A DNA stretch of 64,000 bases from Granulicella mallensis MP5ACTX8 (lineage in GTDB: Bacteria; Acidobacteriota; Terriglobia; Terriglobales; Acidobacteriaceae): positions 5,766,001 to 5,830,000 of the forward strand of contig NC_016631.1 in assembly GCF_000178955.2 (NCBI RefSeq), written 5' to 3'. Below the pieces are notes generated by a model. It saw only the letters and a list, made by a program, of their open reading frames with translations. It ran no database searches and was not told the DNA's origin. Below, in pieces: positions 15,952 to 24,638 of this stretch. How positions within the stretch are numbered: the stretch's first letter is position 1; each line of letters starts with the position of its first letter. Made by a program: the position numbers and the translations under genes.

Positions 15952-16881
15952 ATGAATGATGAGATCGAGCTTCGCCATCTTCGTTACTTTCTCGCCGTAG
16001 CGGATACGCTGCACTTCACCAAGGCCGCTCAGCGGCTCGGGATCGCCCAGCCGCCGCTGAGTCAGCAGATTCGCAAGCTGGAAGGGCTGCTGGGACATCC
16101 GCTGTTTCTGCGCACAACGCGCGGTGTAAAGCTGACGCCCGCCGGCCAACTCCTCGCCGAACGCGCACGCGGCACGCTCGACAAAGTACGTGACGACCTG
16201 ACGCAGGTGCGCCGCATCGGCCGAGGCGAAGAAGGAACGCTCACCGTTGGCTTCAGCGGCTCCGTAATGTTCACCCAGCTTCCGGCGGCCATACAGAGCT
16301 TCCGGCATCGCTATCCGAAGGTGGAGCTGCGCCTGCGCGAGTTCGTTACCTCCGCGCAGATCGCCGCACTGCTGGAGGGCACACTCGACCTCGCCTTGAT
16401 GCGCGACGGCGATCCCACCCCAGGCCTCGAGATGACCACGCTGCTCAAGGAGCGCTATATCGCTGTGCTGCCGCAGTCGCATCCGTTGTCGCGCAAGCGC
16501 ACACTACGCGTGAAGGATCTTGCCGCAGAACCCTTCGTGCTGTTCGCCCGCCAGATGGGCTCTCTCGCCTTCGATCGCACGATCGCCTGCTGCGAGCGCA
16601 GCGGCTTCCGGCCTAACATCGTTCAGGACGCGCCCCAATGGCCAACAGTCGTCCGCCTCGTCGCTGCAGGGCTTGGAGTCTCGCTCGCACCCGCGTGCCT
16701 CACGAACCTGGAGATGCCCGGCGCAGTCTATCGCGAAGTACAGACGCCGGACCGAACCACCATCGACTCTGGTGTCCGGTCCAGCGTTCCATCCACTCTC
16801 GCCAATAATTTTCTTGAGCTGGCCCGTCGCTATCTCGCGAAGTCGAACAGTCTTACTCGACCGAACCCACCCAGGAGCTAA
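15952..16881 (+). CDS. LysR family transcriptional regulator
   Basis: 309 residues. The winged helix-turn-helix is at about 5-64 (LRHLRYFLAVADTLHFTKAAQRLGIAQPPLSQQIRKLE). The effector domain starts near residue 95 (GTLTVGFSGSVMFTQLP) and shows the LPxAI and HPLSRK features of LTTRs. By family habit it would bind the shared intergenic region (15869-15951) with the divergent thioesterase gene, and act with a small-molecule co-inducer; this is inference. Its 3' end overlaps the converging GH13 gene by 29 bases. Confidence 0.93.
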   Translation: MNDEIELRHLRYFLAVADTLHFTKAAQRLGIAQPPLSQQIRKLEGLLGHPLFLRTTRGVKLTPAGQLLAERARGTLDKVRDDLTQVRRIGRGEEGTLTVGFSGSVMFTQLPAAIQSFRHRYPKVELRLREFVTSAQIAALLEGTLDLALMRDGDPTPGLEMTTLLKERYIAVLPQSHPLSRKRTLRVKDLAAEPFVLFARQMGSLAFDRTIACCERSGFRPNIVQDAPQWPTVVRLVAAGLGVSLAPACLTNLEMPGAVYREVQTPDRTTIDSGVRSSVPSTLANNFLELARRYLAKSNSLTRPNPPRS

Positions 16882-18643
16882 ACGGCGGCAGCGTAACATT
16901 CGTCAATGCCGACAACCCTTTGAGCGATGATTCGTCTGTCAGGATTGTCTTTACACGCTTGCCCTTCAATCCTGCTTCCGCAAGATCGAGCGAGAGAGTC
17001 TGCGGCTGCGCCGACATGTTCAGCATGACGACCACCGCCTTTGCGCCTGCTGGAGCCGTGCGCACATAGGACAACACATTCGAATTCGTCCTGTCGAGCA
17101 TCACCATGCCGCCCTCGTGAAGGGCCGGCAGATCGCGCCGCAGATGGATCAACTCCTTGTGCCAGTTCAACAGCGAGTTTGGATCGCCGCTCTCGGCCTG
17201 TACATTGACCGTCTTATAGTTCGAAGCCACAGGCAGCCATGTGCTGGAAGCCGTGCTGAAGCCAGCGTCGGTTGCACCGTCCCACTGCATGGGCGTGCGC
17301 TCGCCATCACGGCCCTTCTCCTTCGGCCAGCCGGTAATGCCGATGGGATCCTTCACATCTTCAACGCGTGTCGGCACAGAGGTGACCATGCCCAGTTCTT
17401 CGCCGTAGTACATCAACGCCGTCGAGTGCGTAGTGAACAGCATCGCCGCGATCAGCTTGGCGATCTGTTCGTTGTGAACGCCATCGCCATAGCGCTCCCA
17501 GCTGCGCCCGTTATCGTGGTTGTCGAAGACCAGCAGCGGCTGCGAGCCGTGCACCTGCGTCTCGACCTCTTCAATCCGTTTGCGGAAGTTGGAAGCGCTC
17601 AGTCTGTTGGAAAAGCCGACGATCATATCCATCGGCAACTGCAACTCATCCTTGGCCGTGCCACCGTACCACTTATCCAGCTCAGCCGTGTTCGGGAGAT
17701 AGGTCTCCCCAATCAGCACGCGGTTGCCGGGATACTTCGCCACCATTGCGCGCATGCGGCGAATCGTGTCATGCACCTCCGGCAGGTTGTTGGTATAGGT
17801 GTCTGCCAGGTTAGGATCGCCCTGCGCGTTGATACCGCCCGTCTCCGGGTTGTTATGCAACTTCGGATCTTCAAACAAGTCCGTAATGGCATCCAGCCGA
17901 AAGCCAGCAACCCCGCGATCCAGCCAGAACTGCATTGAGCCGAACATCGCCTTCTCCACCTCGGGATTGCGCCAGTTCAGATCGGGCTGCTGTTTGTAGA
18001 ACTGGTGATAGTAGAACTGCTTGACGGTCGGGTTCCACTCCCACGCGGAACCTCCAAATCCCGAAATCCAGTTATTCGGCGGCACCACGCTGCCGTGCGG
18101 CCCCTGGTGCGCATTCTTGCCTGTGCCCGGTACGCCGTCGTTCCACACGTACCAGTCATGCTTCGGATTGGTGCGCGAACTCGCCGATTCGATAAACCAC
18201 CGGTGCTTGTCCGAGGTGTGGTTCAACACCATATCGAGCATGATGCGAATATTGCGCTTCTTCGCCTCGGCCATCAGGCGATCGAAGTCAGCCAACGAGC
18301 CATACTTCGGATCGACATTCTCGTAGTCGGAGATGTCGTAACCGAAGTCCACCTGCGGCGAAGGGTACATCGGCGAGATCCAGATTGCGTCGATACCAAG
18401 CTTTTGGAGATAGTCCAGCCGCTGCGTGATACCGTTCAGATCCCCGATGCCATCGCCGTTGGAGTCCTGAAACGAACGCGGATAGATTTCATAGACGACC
18501 GCATGCTTCCACCAGGTTTGATCGCTGGAGGGTGTAGCAGCAGCGCGCAAAGCGCTGGGGTCGGCTGTAGAGGTCTGGGCTGAAATCGCGCCGCAAAGCA
18601 GCGCTTGAATCACGAGGAGGGGGAGAAGATTTCGTGTTTGCAT
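16853..18643 (-). CDS. Exported alpha-glucosidase / oligo-1,6-glucosidase (GH13)
   Basis: 596 residues. A signal peptide of about 22 residues ends at AISAQ. The catalytic barrel shows all GH13 regions: a calcium-type loop D60-SNGDGIGD, DMVLNHTS at about 137-144, GFRLDA with the nucleophile D251, IGETY with the acid/base E313, and FDNHDN with D377. A C-terminal beta domain follows. The spacing and DNHDN resemble subfamilies that split alpha-1,4 or alpha-1,6 oligosaccharides (trehalulose, isomaltose, maltose), and specificity cannot be fixed. Export suggests action in the periplasm. The gene stands after the AKR gene on the same strand and overlaps the LysR gene end-to-end by 29 bases. Confidence 0.93.
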   Translation of the reverse strand: MQTRNLLPLLVIQALLCGAISAQTSTADPSALRAAATPSSDQTWWKHAVVYEIYPRSFQDSNGDGIGDLNGITQRLDYLQKLGIDAIWISPMYPSPQVDFGYDISDYENVDPKYGSLADFDRLMAEAKKRNIRIMLDMVLNHTSDKHRWFIESASSRTNPKHDWYVWNDGVPGTGKNAHQGPHGSVVPPNNWISGFGGSAWEWNPTVKQFYYHQFYKQQPDLNWRNPEVEKAMFGSMQFWLDRGVAGFRLDAITDLFEDPKLHNNPETGGINAQGDPNLADTYTNNLPEVHDTIRRMRAMVAKYPGNRVLIGETYLPNTAELDKWYGGTAKDELQLPMDMIVGFSNRLSASNFRKRIEEVETQVHGSQPLLVFDNHDNGRSWERYGDGVHNEQIAKLIAAMLFTTHSTALMYYGEELGMVTSVPTRVEDVKDPIGITGWPKEKGRDGERTPMQWDGATDAGFSTASSTWLPVASNYKTVNVQAESGDPNSLLNWHKELIHLRRDLPALHEGGMVMLDRTNSNVLSYVRTAPAGAKAVVVMLNMSAQPQTLSLDLAEAGLKGKRVKTILTDESSLKGLSALTNVTLPPFSSWVGSVE

Positions 18644-18720
18644 GCAGGATCCCTAGGTAGAACGAACTCTGCGGAACCATACCATGCGCAAGAAACAGTT
18701 ACCAGACCCTGCCTGCCGCT

Positions 18721-18763
18721 GAAGGTGCGATCTATCAGCGTCGCCGCGATAGATCGCACCTTC
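18721..18763 (-). terminator. Inverted repeat, possible terminator after the aldo-keto reductase gene
   Basis: A perfect 16-bp stem (GAAGGTGCGATCTATC and its complement) with an 11-base loop lies between the AKR stop (18802) and the GH13 start (18643). No T tract follows, so it may instead be a repeat or a binding site. Confidence 0.5.
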
Positions 18764-18801
18764 GTCCTTAGCACCTATCCCGCTTCATAGGGGCGGTTCC
18801 G

Positions 18802-19653
18802 TTACTTCGCCGCCGACTCGATCTCCTGCATCTCGTCATCCGACAGCGAAATCTCAGCGGCCTTCAGATTCTCCTCAAGGTGCTTGACCGACGAGGTACC
18901 GGGGATCGGCAGCATCACCGGGCTCCGGTGCAGCAGCCATGCCAGCGAGAGCTGCGACACGGTCGCTCCATGGCGCTTCGACACCTCATCCAGCTTGCCG
19001 CCCGGCTGGGCCAGCTTGCCGGCCGCCACGGGGAACCACGGAATGAAGGCCAGGCCCTCTTTCTCGCAGTACTCCAGCACATCCTCATGCTGCCGGTCGC
19101 CGACGTTGTACATGTTCTGCACGCTGACGATCTCGACCACCTTGCGAGCCTGATCGATCTCCTTCGGCTTCACTTCGCTCAGACCGATGTGCCGGATCTT
19201 GCCCGCCTTCTGCAGCTTGGCCACCGCTTCCAGGGACTCCTCCACCGGGACCTTCGCATCGATGCGGTGCAACTGCCACAGATCGATCACGTCGGTCTTC
19301 AGCAGGCGCAGACTCATTTCTACCTGCTGGGTCAGGTACTCAGGACGGCCTACCGGCAGCCACTGGTCCGGTCCCTGCCGGGTCAAGCCGGCCTTGGTCG
19401 CAAGCACCAGCCCCTTCGCATAGGGAGAGAGTGCCTCGCCGATCAGGCGTTCGCTCACATCCGGCCCGTAGCTGTCGGCCGTATCGATAAAGTTCACGCC
19501 CAACTCCACGGCACGCTTCAGAACGCGCTTGGCTTCTTCGGCGTCTGCGGGCTCGCCCCAGATTCCCTTGCCGGTCAGCCGCATCGCTCCGTAGCCAAGG
19601 CGGTTCACTTCCAGGTCGCCGCCGATCTTGAATGTCTTCTGTATTGTGCTCAT
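18802..19653 (-). CDS. Aldo/keto reductase
   Basis: 283 residues, single TIM barrel. The active-site aspartate and tyrosine are in FIDTADSYG (about 55-63) after GYGAMRLTG at the first strand. IDLWQLHRID gives the histidine, SEVKPKEID follows, and PGTSSVKHLEENLKAAE gives the NADPH-binding serine and lysine in the last loop. The sequence is closest in feel to the YghZ/oxidoreductase YdbC-type subgroup, often stress-linked; the substrate is unknown. GGAG lies six bases before ATG 19653. It is divergent from the NUP gene; starts are 164 bases apart. Confidence 0.9.
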   Translation of the reverse strand: MSTIQKTFKIGGDLEVNRLGYGAMRLTGKGIWGEPADAEEAKRVLKRAVELGVNFIDTADSYGPDVSERLIGEALSPYAKGLVLATKAGLTRQGPDQWLPVGRPEYLTQQVEMSLRLLKTDVIDLWQLHRIDAKVPVEESLEAVAKLQKAGKIRHIGLSEVKPKEIDQARKVVEIVSVQNMYNVGDRQHEDVLEYCEKEGLAFIPWFPVAAGKLAQPGGKLDEVSKRHGATVSQLSLAWLLHRSPVMLPIPGTSSVKHLEENLKAAEISLSDDEMQEIESAAK

Positions 19654-19817
19654 TGTTTTCTCCAGGATGCTGCTCTGTTGCCAACTTCAGATGCTTGAGA
19701 GGCGTCACTCGATGCCAGCCTTTCCCCTCCGGCCACCGATTAACGGCCTGTTCACGGATACGAATGCGTTACTCTGAACCCATCAAGACTGCATCTCCCC
19801 TTCTCCAGGAGCTCCAT

Positions 19818-20876
19818 TTGCGCACACCCGCCCCTTGCGTCCCGGCCATCCTCTTCCTGCTTGCGATACTCTTTTCCCCGTCCCTTCATGCTGAAGCCAA
19901 ACCCTGGCCGATTCGGGCGGTCGTCATCGCGACCTTTGAGGTCGGTAAGGACACCGGCGATTTCCCCGGAGAGTTCCAGTTCTGGGTCGAGCGCGAACAC
20001 CTGACGGAGATTATCGACTTCCCCGGCGGCGTGCACCCGCTACGCACCAACCCCGAGCACACGATCCTCGGCATGGTCAGCGGAACGACGCTGGTGAACG
20101 CTACCGCCTCCATGATGGCGCTCGGCCTCGACCCGCGCTTCGACCTCAGCCACGCCTATCTCCTGATCAACGGCATCGCGGGCGTCGATCCCCATAGCGC
20201 TTCGATCGGCTCCGCCGCCTGGGCCAACTACGTCGTCAACGACGTGGCCCGCGCGATCGATCCCCGCGAGGCCCCCGCCACCTGGCCCTATGGCATCTTC
20301 CCCAACGGAGCCTCTGCCCCCAAACCCGCCACCCTGCCCAAGGCCGACTGGATGCGATCGAACCTCTATCCGCTGAACCCGAAGCTCGCCGCCTGGGCCT
20401 TTGCGCAGACCAAAGACCTCAAGCTGGGCGACGACCCCACCGTAGCCGAGTTCCGCAAGGGCTTCACCGGATATCCCAACGCCCAGCGCCCGCCCTTCGT
20501 CCTCATGGGCGACACCTTCGCCTCCGACTACTACTGGCACGGCAAGATCATGACCCAGTACGCCGAGGATTGGGTGAAGCTCTACACTGAGGGCAAGGGA
20601 ACCTTTGTGATGACCGAGATGGAAGACGCAGGCTTCATGAACGCCATCGAACGCCTCGACAAGATGCACCGCGTCGATTCGAACCGCGTGCTGGTGCTGC
20701 GTACCGGCAGTAACTACTCCATGCAGCAGCCTGGCCACGATGCAGTCGAGTCGGTCACAGCGCCTTACATCGGCACCAGGCTCGCACTGGAATCCGCCTG
20801 GCTCTGCGGCAGCACCGTGCTGCACAACCTCCTCACGCACTGGGACACAACCTACAGCCAGATTCCGGGGAACTGA
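19818..20876 (+). CDS. NUP-family exported protein (annotated 'purine nucleoside permease'), nucleoside-phosphorylase-like
   Basis: 352 residues. After the start a hydrophobic segment AILFLLAILFSPSLHAEAK is a clear signal peptide. The mature part has no membrane helix. It shows the layout of nucleoside phosphorylases: ILGMVSGTTLVNATASMM near the first strands, YLLINGIAGVDP, SAAWANYVV and, late, TEMEDAGFMNAIE, which is like the ribose-binding EME motif. So a periplasmic nucleoside-binding or cleaving role is likelier than transport. The start is TTG 19818, chosen because AGGAG is six bases upstream and the signal peptide starts directly; ATG 19764 is the alternative. A longer frame would overlap the AKR gene. 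Confidence 0.82.
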   Translation: MRTPAPCVPAILFLLAILFSPSLHAEAKPWPIRAVVIATFEVGKDTGDFPGEFQFWVEREHLTEIIDFPGGVHPLRTNPEHTILGMVSGTTLVNATASMMALGLDPRFDLSHAYLLINGIAGVDPHSASIGSAAWANYVVNDVARAIDPREAPATWPYGIFPNGASAPKPATLPKADWMRSNLYPLNPKLAAWAFAQTKDLKLGDDPTVAEFRKGFTGYPNAQRPPFVLMGDTFASDYYWHGKIMTQYAEDWVKLYTEGKGTFVMTEMEDAGFMNAIERLDKMHRVDSNRVLVLRTGSNYSMQQPGHDAVESVTAPYIGTRLALESAWLCGSTVLHNLLTHWDTTYSQIPGN

Positions 20877-20898
20877 ATCCTGTAGTCTGTACTTCTAC

Positions 20899-21456
20899 AT
20901 GGCTCTCTCAGCAGCAGGAGATGCCGTCGTGCCGGCCAAACAGCCACGCACGTTGCTGTTATTCGATCCAGCAGCTCAGCCCCAAAGCTGGAACGAACGC
21001 ATGGCCGACGGCGAATTTGCAGTGCTCTACGCAGGCGCCATCGTTCAACCAATCACATCGCAAGACGACATATCTGCCGGCCACTCCTTCTGCACGGTCT
21101 TCTCTTCCCTGCCCGCAGCCGAAGTGCATGCTACGCAGCAGGTGGCGCTCCATCCCACGCTGCGTTGCCGCATCTATGACCGGTACGGGTTAGGACAGCA
21201 ACCTGTGCGAGAGGTTGCCGGAGGCCAGCACAAAGGCGAGAGCGAGATTACACCGCGCTTCCGCCGCTGGGTGGGTTCCGTGCTCTTCTTCGGCGGCCTG
21301 GGGCTAACACTCTTCGATTGGCACGCGGACTTCCGCTTCGGTTGGCCGTCGATGCTCGGCACCCGCATGCTTCCCACCGGACTCGTCCTGCTCTTCATCG
21401 AGCTGGCCATCCTCCTCAACGCCGCGCAAAAGCGTCGCAAACAGACCAGCCCGTGA
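20899..21456 (+). CDS. Small membrane protein upstream of the antiporter, function unknown
   Basis: About 185 residues. The N-terminal 110 residues are soluble-like (TLLLFDPAAQPQSWNERMADGEFAVLYAG) with no motif that I recognise. Two hydrophobic helices follow at about 130-145 (VGSVLFFGGLGLTLF) and about 155-175 (LPTGLVLLFIELAILL), then a basic tail KRRKQTSP. ATG 20899 has no good ribosome site; GTG 20929, with AGGAG eight bases upstream, is a possible true start. The TGA overlaps the antiporter GTG by four bases (GTGA), so the two are almost certainly translated together and may form a complex. Confidence 0.72.
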   Translation: MALSAAGDAVVPAKQPRTLLLFDPAAQPQSWNERMADGEFAVLYAGAIVQPITSQDDISAGHSFCTVFSSLPAAEVHATQQVALHPTLRCRIYDRYGLGQQPVREVAGGQHKGESEITPRFRRWVGSVLFFGGLGLTLFDWHADFRFGWPSMLGTRMLPTGLVLLFIELAILLNAAQKRRKQTSP

Positions 21457-22781
21457 CCGCTCCGGACCTCGTGTCTCAGCTTCTGCTGCCCGTCCTGCAG
21501 GTGGCAGCCATTCTCTGTGTGACGAGCCTCTGCGGCTACGCCCTGCAACGGCTGCGCCAGCCGCGCGTCGTGGGAGAGATCGCCGGAGGCCTGCTACTTG
21601 GCCCCCTCGCCTTCGGCCACCTGTTTCCCGCGACCTTCGCAGCTCTCTTTCCAGCGACTCACTTGCAGGCCCTGGAGACTGTCAGCAACATCGGCCTCGT
21701 GCTCTTTCTTTTCCTGAGTGGAGCGGAGTTGGACCTCGCCACCATTCGCGGAAACCGCAGATCGACGCTGGCCATCCTCCTGGGGAACGTCGGTCTTCCC
21801 TTTGCGCTGGGAGCGGCGGTCTCTCCGATGCTTCGCGCACGCTTCGGAAGACCCCATGTCTCGCCGCTCGGCTTTCTGCTCTTCACCGGCATTGCGATGA
21901 GCATTACAGCGCTGCCGGTGCTCGCGCGCATTATCGAAGAGCGCAAGTCTACCCGCCTCCGCATCGATCCCTCCACGGCCACCACCGCGCTGATCTGTGC
22001 CGCAACCAACGACCTGCTGGCGTGGTCGCTGCTCGCCCTGGCTCTCAACCTGACGCACAGCCAGCAACCGGACCACAACCTTGCAGCCACGGGACTTCGG
22101 CTGCTTGCCTTGCTGGCCTATCTCGCGGTCATGCTACTTCTGGTGCGACCGCTCGCGAAGCGGCTGCTGGTCAGGAGCTCCAGCCCGCGCATAGCGTTCT
22201 GGCTACCCGGAGCCGTGGCCTTCGCCTTCCTCAGCGCCCGCATTACGGAGGCTCTCGGAGTGCATGCCTTCTTCGGCGCGTTTCTCGCCGGCATCTGCAT
22301 CCCCCTCACCTCCAGCGATGCCGCACCACTGGAGCAGGCCTTCCGAAAGACATTCCGGCCCATCACCTGGATAGCCCTCCCGGTCTTCTTTGCCATGACC
22401 GGTCTGCGCATGCAGCCGGGAACGTTCTCTCTCGGCAGCATGGAGTGGTTCGCGCTAATTCTGGTGCTCGCCGTCACCGGCAAGATCGGAGGAGCGATCT
22501 TCGCCGCCCGGGCCACGGGCATGCAGTGGAAGATGTCCACGCAGATCGGCATCCTGCTGAACACCCGTGGCCTCGTCGAGCTGATCGTGCTGAACGTCGG
22601 CTACAAGGAGGGGGTTCTCACCCCGCTCCTCTTCACCCTCTTCGTCCTCATGGCCCTCGTGACGACGGCCATGACCGTTCCGCTGCTGGATCTCTCCGAG
22701 CGCTGGGGTGGGAATGACCGGCCGCTGGAGGCGTTCGACGATGCGCTACACCACAGCAGGCGATCCAAACCATCTCGTTAG
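21453..22781 (+). CDS. Cation:proton antiporter (CPA2, KefB/NapA-like)
   Basis: 442 residues with about 12 membrane helices. The CPA2 signatures are RLRQPRVVGEIAGGLLLGP near residue 30, FLFLSGAELDLATIR near 85, GIAMSITALPVLARII near 150 and the unwound-helix acid region CAATNDLLAW near 185, in which N-D are the ion-binding pair. There is no NAD-binding RCK domain, unlike KefB and KefC, so it resembles the short Na+/H+ or K+/H+ exchangers. The start is GTG 21453, overlapping the previous stop. Its last 36 bases overlap the converging monooxygenase gene. Confidence 0.88.
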   Translation: MTAPDLVSQLLLPVLQVAAILCVTSLCGYALQRLRQPRVVGEIAGGLLLGPLAFGHLFPATFAALFPATHLQALETVSNIGLVLFLFLSGAELDLATIRGNRRSTLAILLGNVGLPFALGAAVSPMLRARFGRPHVSPLGFLLFTGIAMSITALPVLARIIEERKSTRLRIDPSTATTALICAATNDLLAWSLLALALNLTHSQQPDHNLAATGLRLLALLAYLAVMLLLVRPLAKRLLVRSSSPRIAFWLPGAVAFAFLSARITEALGVHAFFGAFLAGICIPLTSSDAAPLEQAFRKTFRPITWIALPVFFAMTGLRMQPGTFSLGSMEWFALILVLAVTGKIGGAIFAARATGMQWKMSTQIGILLNTRGLVELIVLNVGYKEGVLTPLLFTLFVLMALVTTAMTVPLLDLSERWGGNDRPLEAFDDALHHSRRSKPSR

Positions 22782-24224
22782 CGCATCAGCAAGACCCACC
22801 AGGGTTCCCTCCCCCACCCAGCCCACATATCCGTCAGGCCGAACCAAAACGGCAGCTGGAGCCGTGACCACCCCGATTGCCGGAAGCTCCCATGCACCCA
22901 CGTATTTGGCATCGACCATCTGAACGCGATCCGTCCAGAGAGTGAGGTCGAAGCCACCTGGCTCACCGAGGTTGAGCAACACCGGTCGAGCCTTATGCAG
23001 CAGGGTGAAGACCCTCCGTGGGCCGTCGGCTGTCACCAGGTCGAGATCGGGCATGCGGCGTCCGAGCAGCGGGTGCCCCTCGCCGAGGTCGTAACGAACG
23101 CCCAAGCCGGACATCTCCGCGACGACTCGTCTGCGCGACTCCTCCGTCCCGAGGAGTTCGGAGACGATGGTACCCAGGGCCTTGGTGCGATCGTCCGAAC
23201 ACCGCAGCGCGCTCTGCGCCATCGTGTTGAGTAATACGCGGGCAGCAACCGGATGGCGCTCTGCGTAATAGGTATCCAGAAGCTCTTCCGGCGATGTCCG
23301 CTTAACCACCTGGGCCAGTTTCCATCCCAGATTCACCGCATCCTGCACGCCGATGTTGAGGCCCTGTCCTCCCATCGGAGGATGCACATGCGCGGCGTCA
23401 CCCGCCAGAAGCACCCTCCGGTCGCGATAGGCCGCCGCCTGCCGTGTCATGTCGGTGAACCGGGAGACCGAGACAGGACTGTGAATCCCATAGTCGGTTC
23501 CGTAGACGGCGATGAGAGCCTCGCTGACATCGCGCAGGGTGGGTTCGTTGTCGAGCCGCAACTGCGGTTCGACCAGCACGACCCGGACCGTCCCGCCCTC
23601 GCCTTTGCCGATCGCATGGGTGCCGACCGCATCCTCGTGAAATCCCCACTTTGGCTCCGCAGCCATCCTGGCTTCGGCGAGCAGCCAGCTCGTCGTCGGG
23701 TCCCACCCGGGGAACTCGATACCGGCTGCCTTGCGAATCAGGCTGCGACCACCATCGCACCCAACGAGATACTCCGCTCGAAGCGACCGACCGTCGGAGA
23801 GCGCGACATCGACGCCGGTATCGTCCTGCGCGAAGCCCGTCACCTCACGTTCGCGATAGATCGGCACCGCCAGCTCACCGACCCACTCGGCCAGGAGGCG
23901 CTCGGTATGGTTCTGCCACAGCCCAAGGACGTAGTTGTGCCGGGCAGGAAAGTCGGTGATGTCCAGGGACACGTGAAAGCGCACACAGGGATGTTTCTGT
24001 CCCTGCGAGACGAATCGATCGGCGATTCCGCGCTGGTCGAGGACCTCGAGGGTGCGCGCATGCAGGCCTGCCGCCCGCGAGCCAACGAGATCCTGGCTGG
24101 CGCGCCGCTCGACAATGGCGACATCCACCCCGGCCAACGCCAATTCGCCCGCCAGCATCAGCCCCGTCGGACCGCCCCCGGCGATCACCACTGCATGTTT
24201 ATCCTTCGTCAAAAACGCATTCAT
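22746..24224 (-). CDS. FAD-dependent aromatic hydroxylase-type monooxygenase
   Basis: 492 residues, group A flavoprotein monooxygenase. The Rossmann GxGxxG is GGGPTG at 16-21, the DG motif is CDGGRSLIRKAAG at about 150, and the FAD-ribityl GD motif is LLAGDAAHVHPPMGGQGLN near 285. The C-terminal thioredoxin-like domain (about 390-490, LNLGEPGGFDLTLWTDRVQ to VRPDGYVGWVGEG) matches the polyketide/rifampicin hydroxylase subgroup, so both secondary-metabolite hydroxylation and antibiotic modification are possible. GGGAGG precedes ATG 24224 with good spacing. It is a single gene facing the antiporter gene. Confidence 0.9.
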   Translation of the reverse strand: MNAFLTKDKHAVVIAGGGPTGLMLAGELALAGVDVAIVERRASQDLVGSRAAGLHARTLEVLDQRGIADRFVSQGQKHPCVRFHVSLDITDFPARHNYVLGLWQNHTERLLAEWVGELAVPIYREREVTGFAQDDTGVDVALSDGRSLRAEYLVGCDGGRSLIRKAAGIEFPGWDPTTSWLLAEARMAAEPKWGFHEDAVGTHAIGKGEGGTVRVVLVEPQLRLDNEPTLRDVSEALIAVYGTDYGIHSPVSVSRFTDMTRQAAAYRDRRVLLAGDAAHVHPPMGGQGLNIGVQDAVNLGWKLAQVVKRTSPEELLDTYYAERHPVAARVLLNTMAQSALRCSDDRTKALGTIVSELLGTEESRRRVVAEMSGLGVRYDLGEGHPLLGRRMPDLDLVTADGPRRVFTLLHKARPVLLNLGEPGGFDLTLWTDRVQMVDAKYVGAWELPAIGVVTAPAAVLVRPDGYVGWVGEGTLVGLADALTRWFGSPAVV

Positions 24225-24366
24225 GTCGTTCCTCCCATTCCAGAAGGTTCCGACTCTACGTCATGATCCGGGGCTTGCCGCAAGCCCCCCGGTGGGCTAT
24301 ATCTTAAGAATGGGGAGAGAAATTACTCTCACTCTCCTCTTGCGCAGCCGCGGACAGCATTTTTAT

Positions 24367-24617
24367 CCCCCTCCACAGAATCGTCATCCTGAGCGTAGCG
24401 TCCCGGCTTTTGGGGACGCGAAGTCGAAGGACCCCGAGGGTTTGCAGCCCTGCCCATACCCTTCGCACCTTTTCTACCTCCAACGCTCGAGCCCGGACCT
24501 TCGTGCTGGAAAAGGTCCCAACCTCCTGGGCAAGATCAAGCCCCTCGGGGTCCTTCGACTCCGCACCTCGCAAAAGCGCGAGGTGCTTCGCTCAGGATGA
24601 CGATCCTGTGGAGGGGG
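24367..24617. repeat. Palindromic dispersed element, copy A (full length)
   Basis: About 251 bp filling most of the 24225-24638 gap. Ends are 29-base inverted repeats with one mismatch (CCCCCTCCACAG...CATCCTGAGCG against the far end). Inside, a second inverted pair flanks the core, with GTCGAAGGACCCCGAGG and CCTCGGGGTCCTTCGAC. The non-palindromic middle (CGCTCGAGCCCGGA, TTCGTGCTGGAAAAGGTCCC) is conserved with copy B at 56867. There is no coding capacity that I trust. It resembles a non-autonomous element. Confidence 0.88.
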
Positions 24618-24638
24618 TTGGAAGGGAGCATCTAGCGT

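Noticed and set aside
19632-19817. Longer N terminus of the NUP protein
   Set aside because: It would overlap the divergent aldo-keto reductase gene and put polar residues before a perfect signal peptide.
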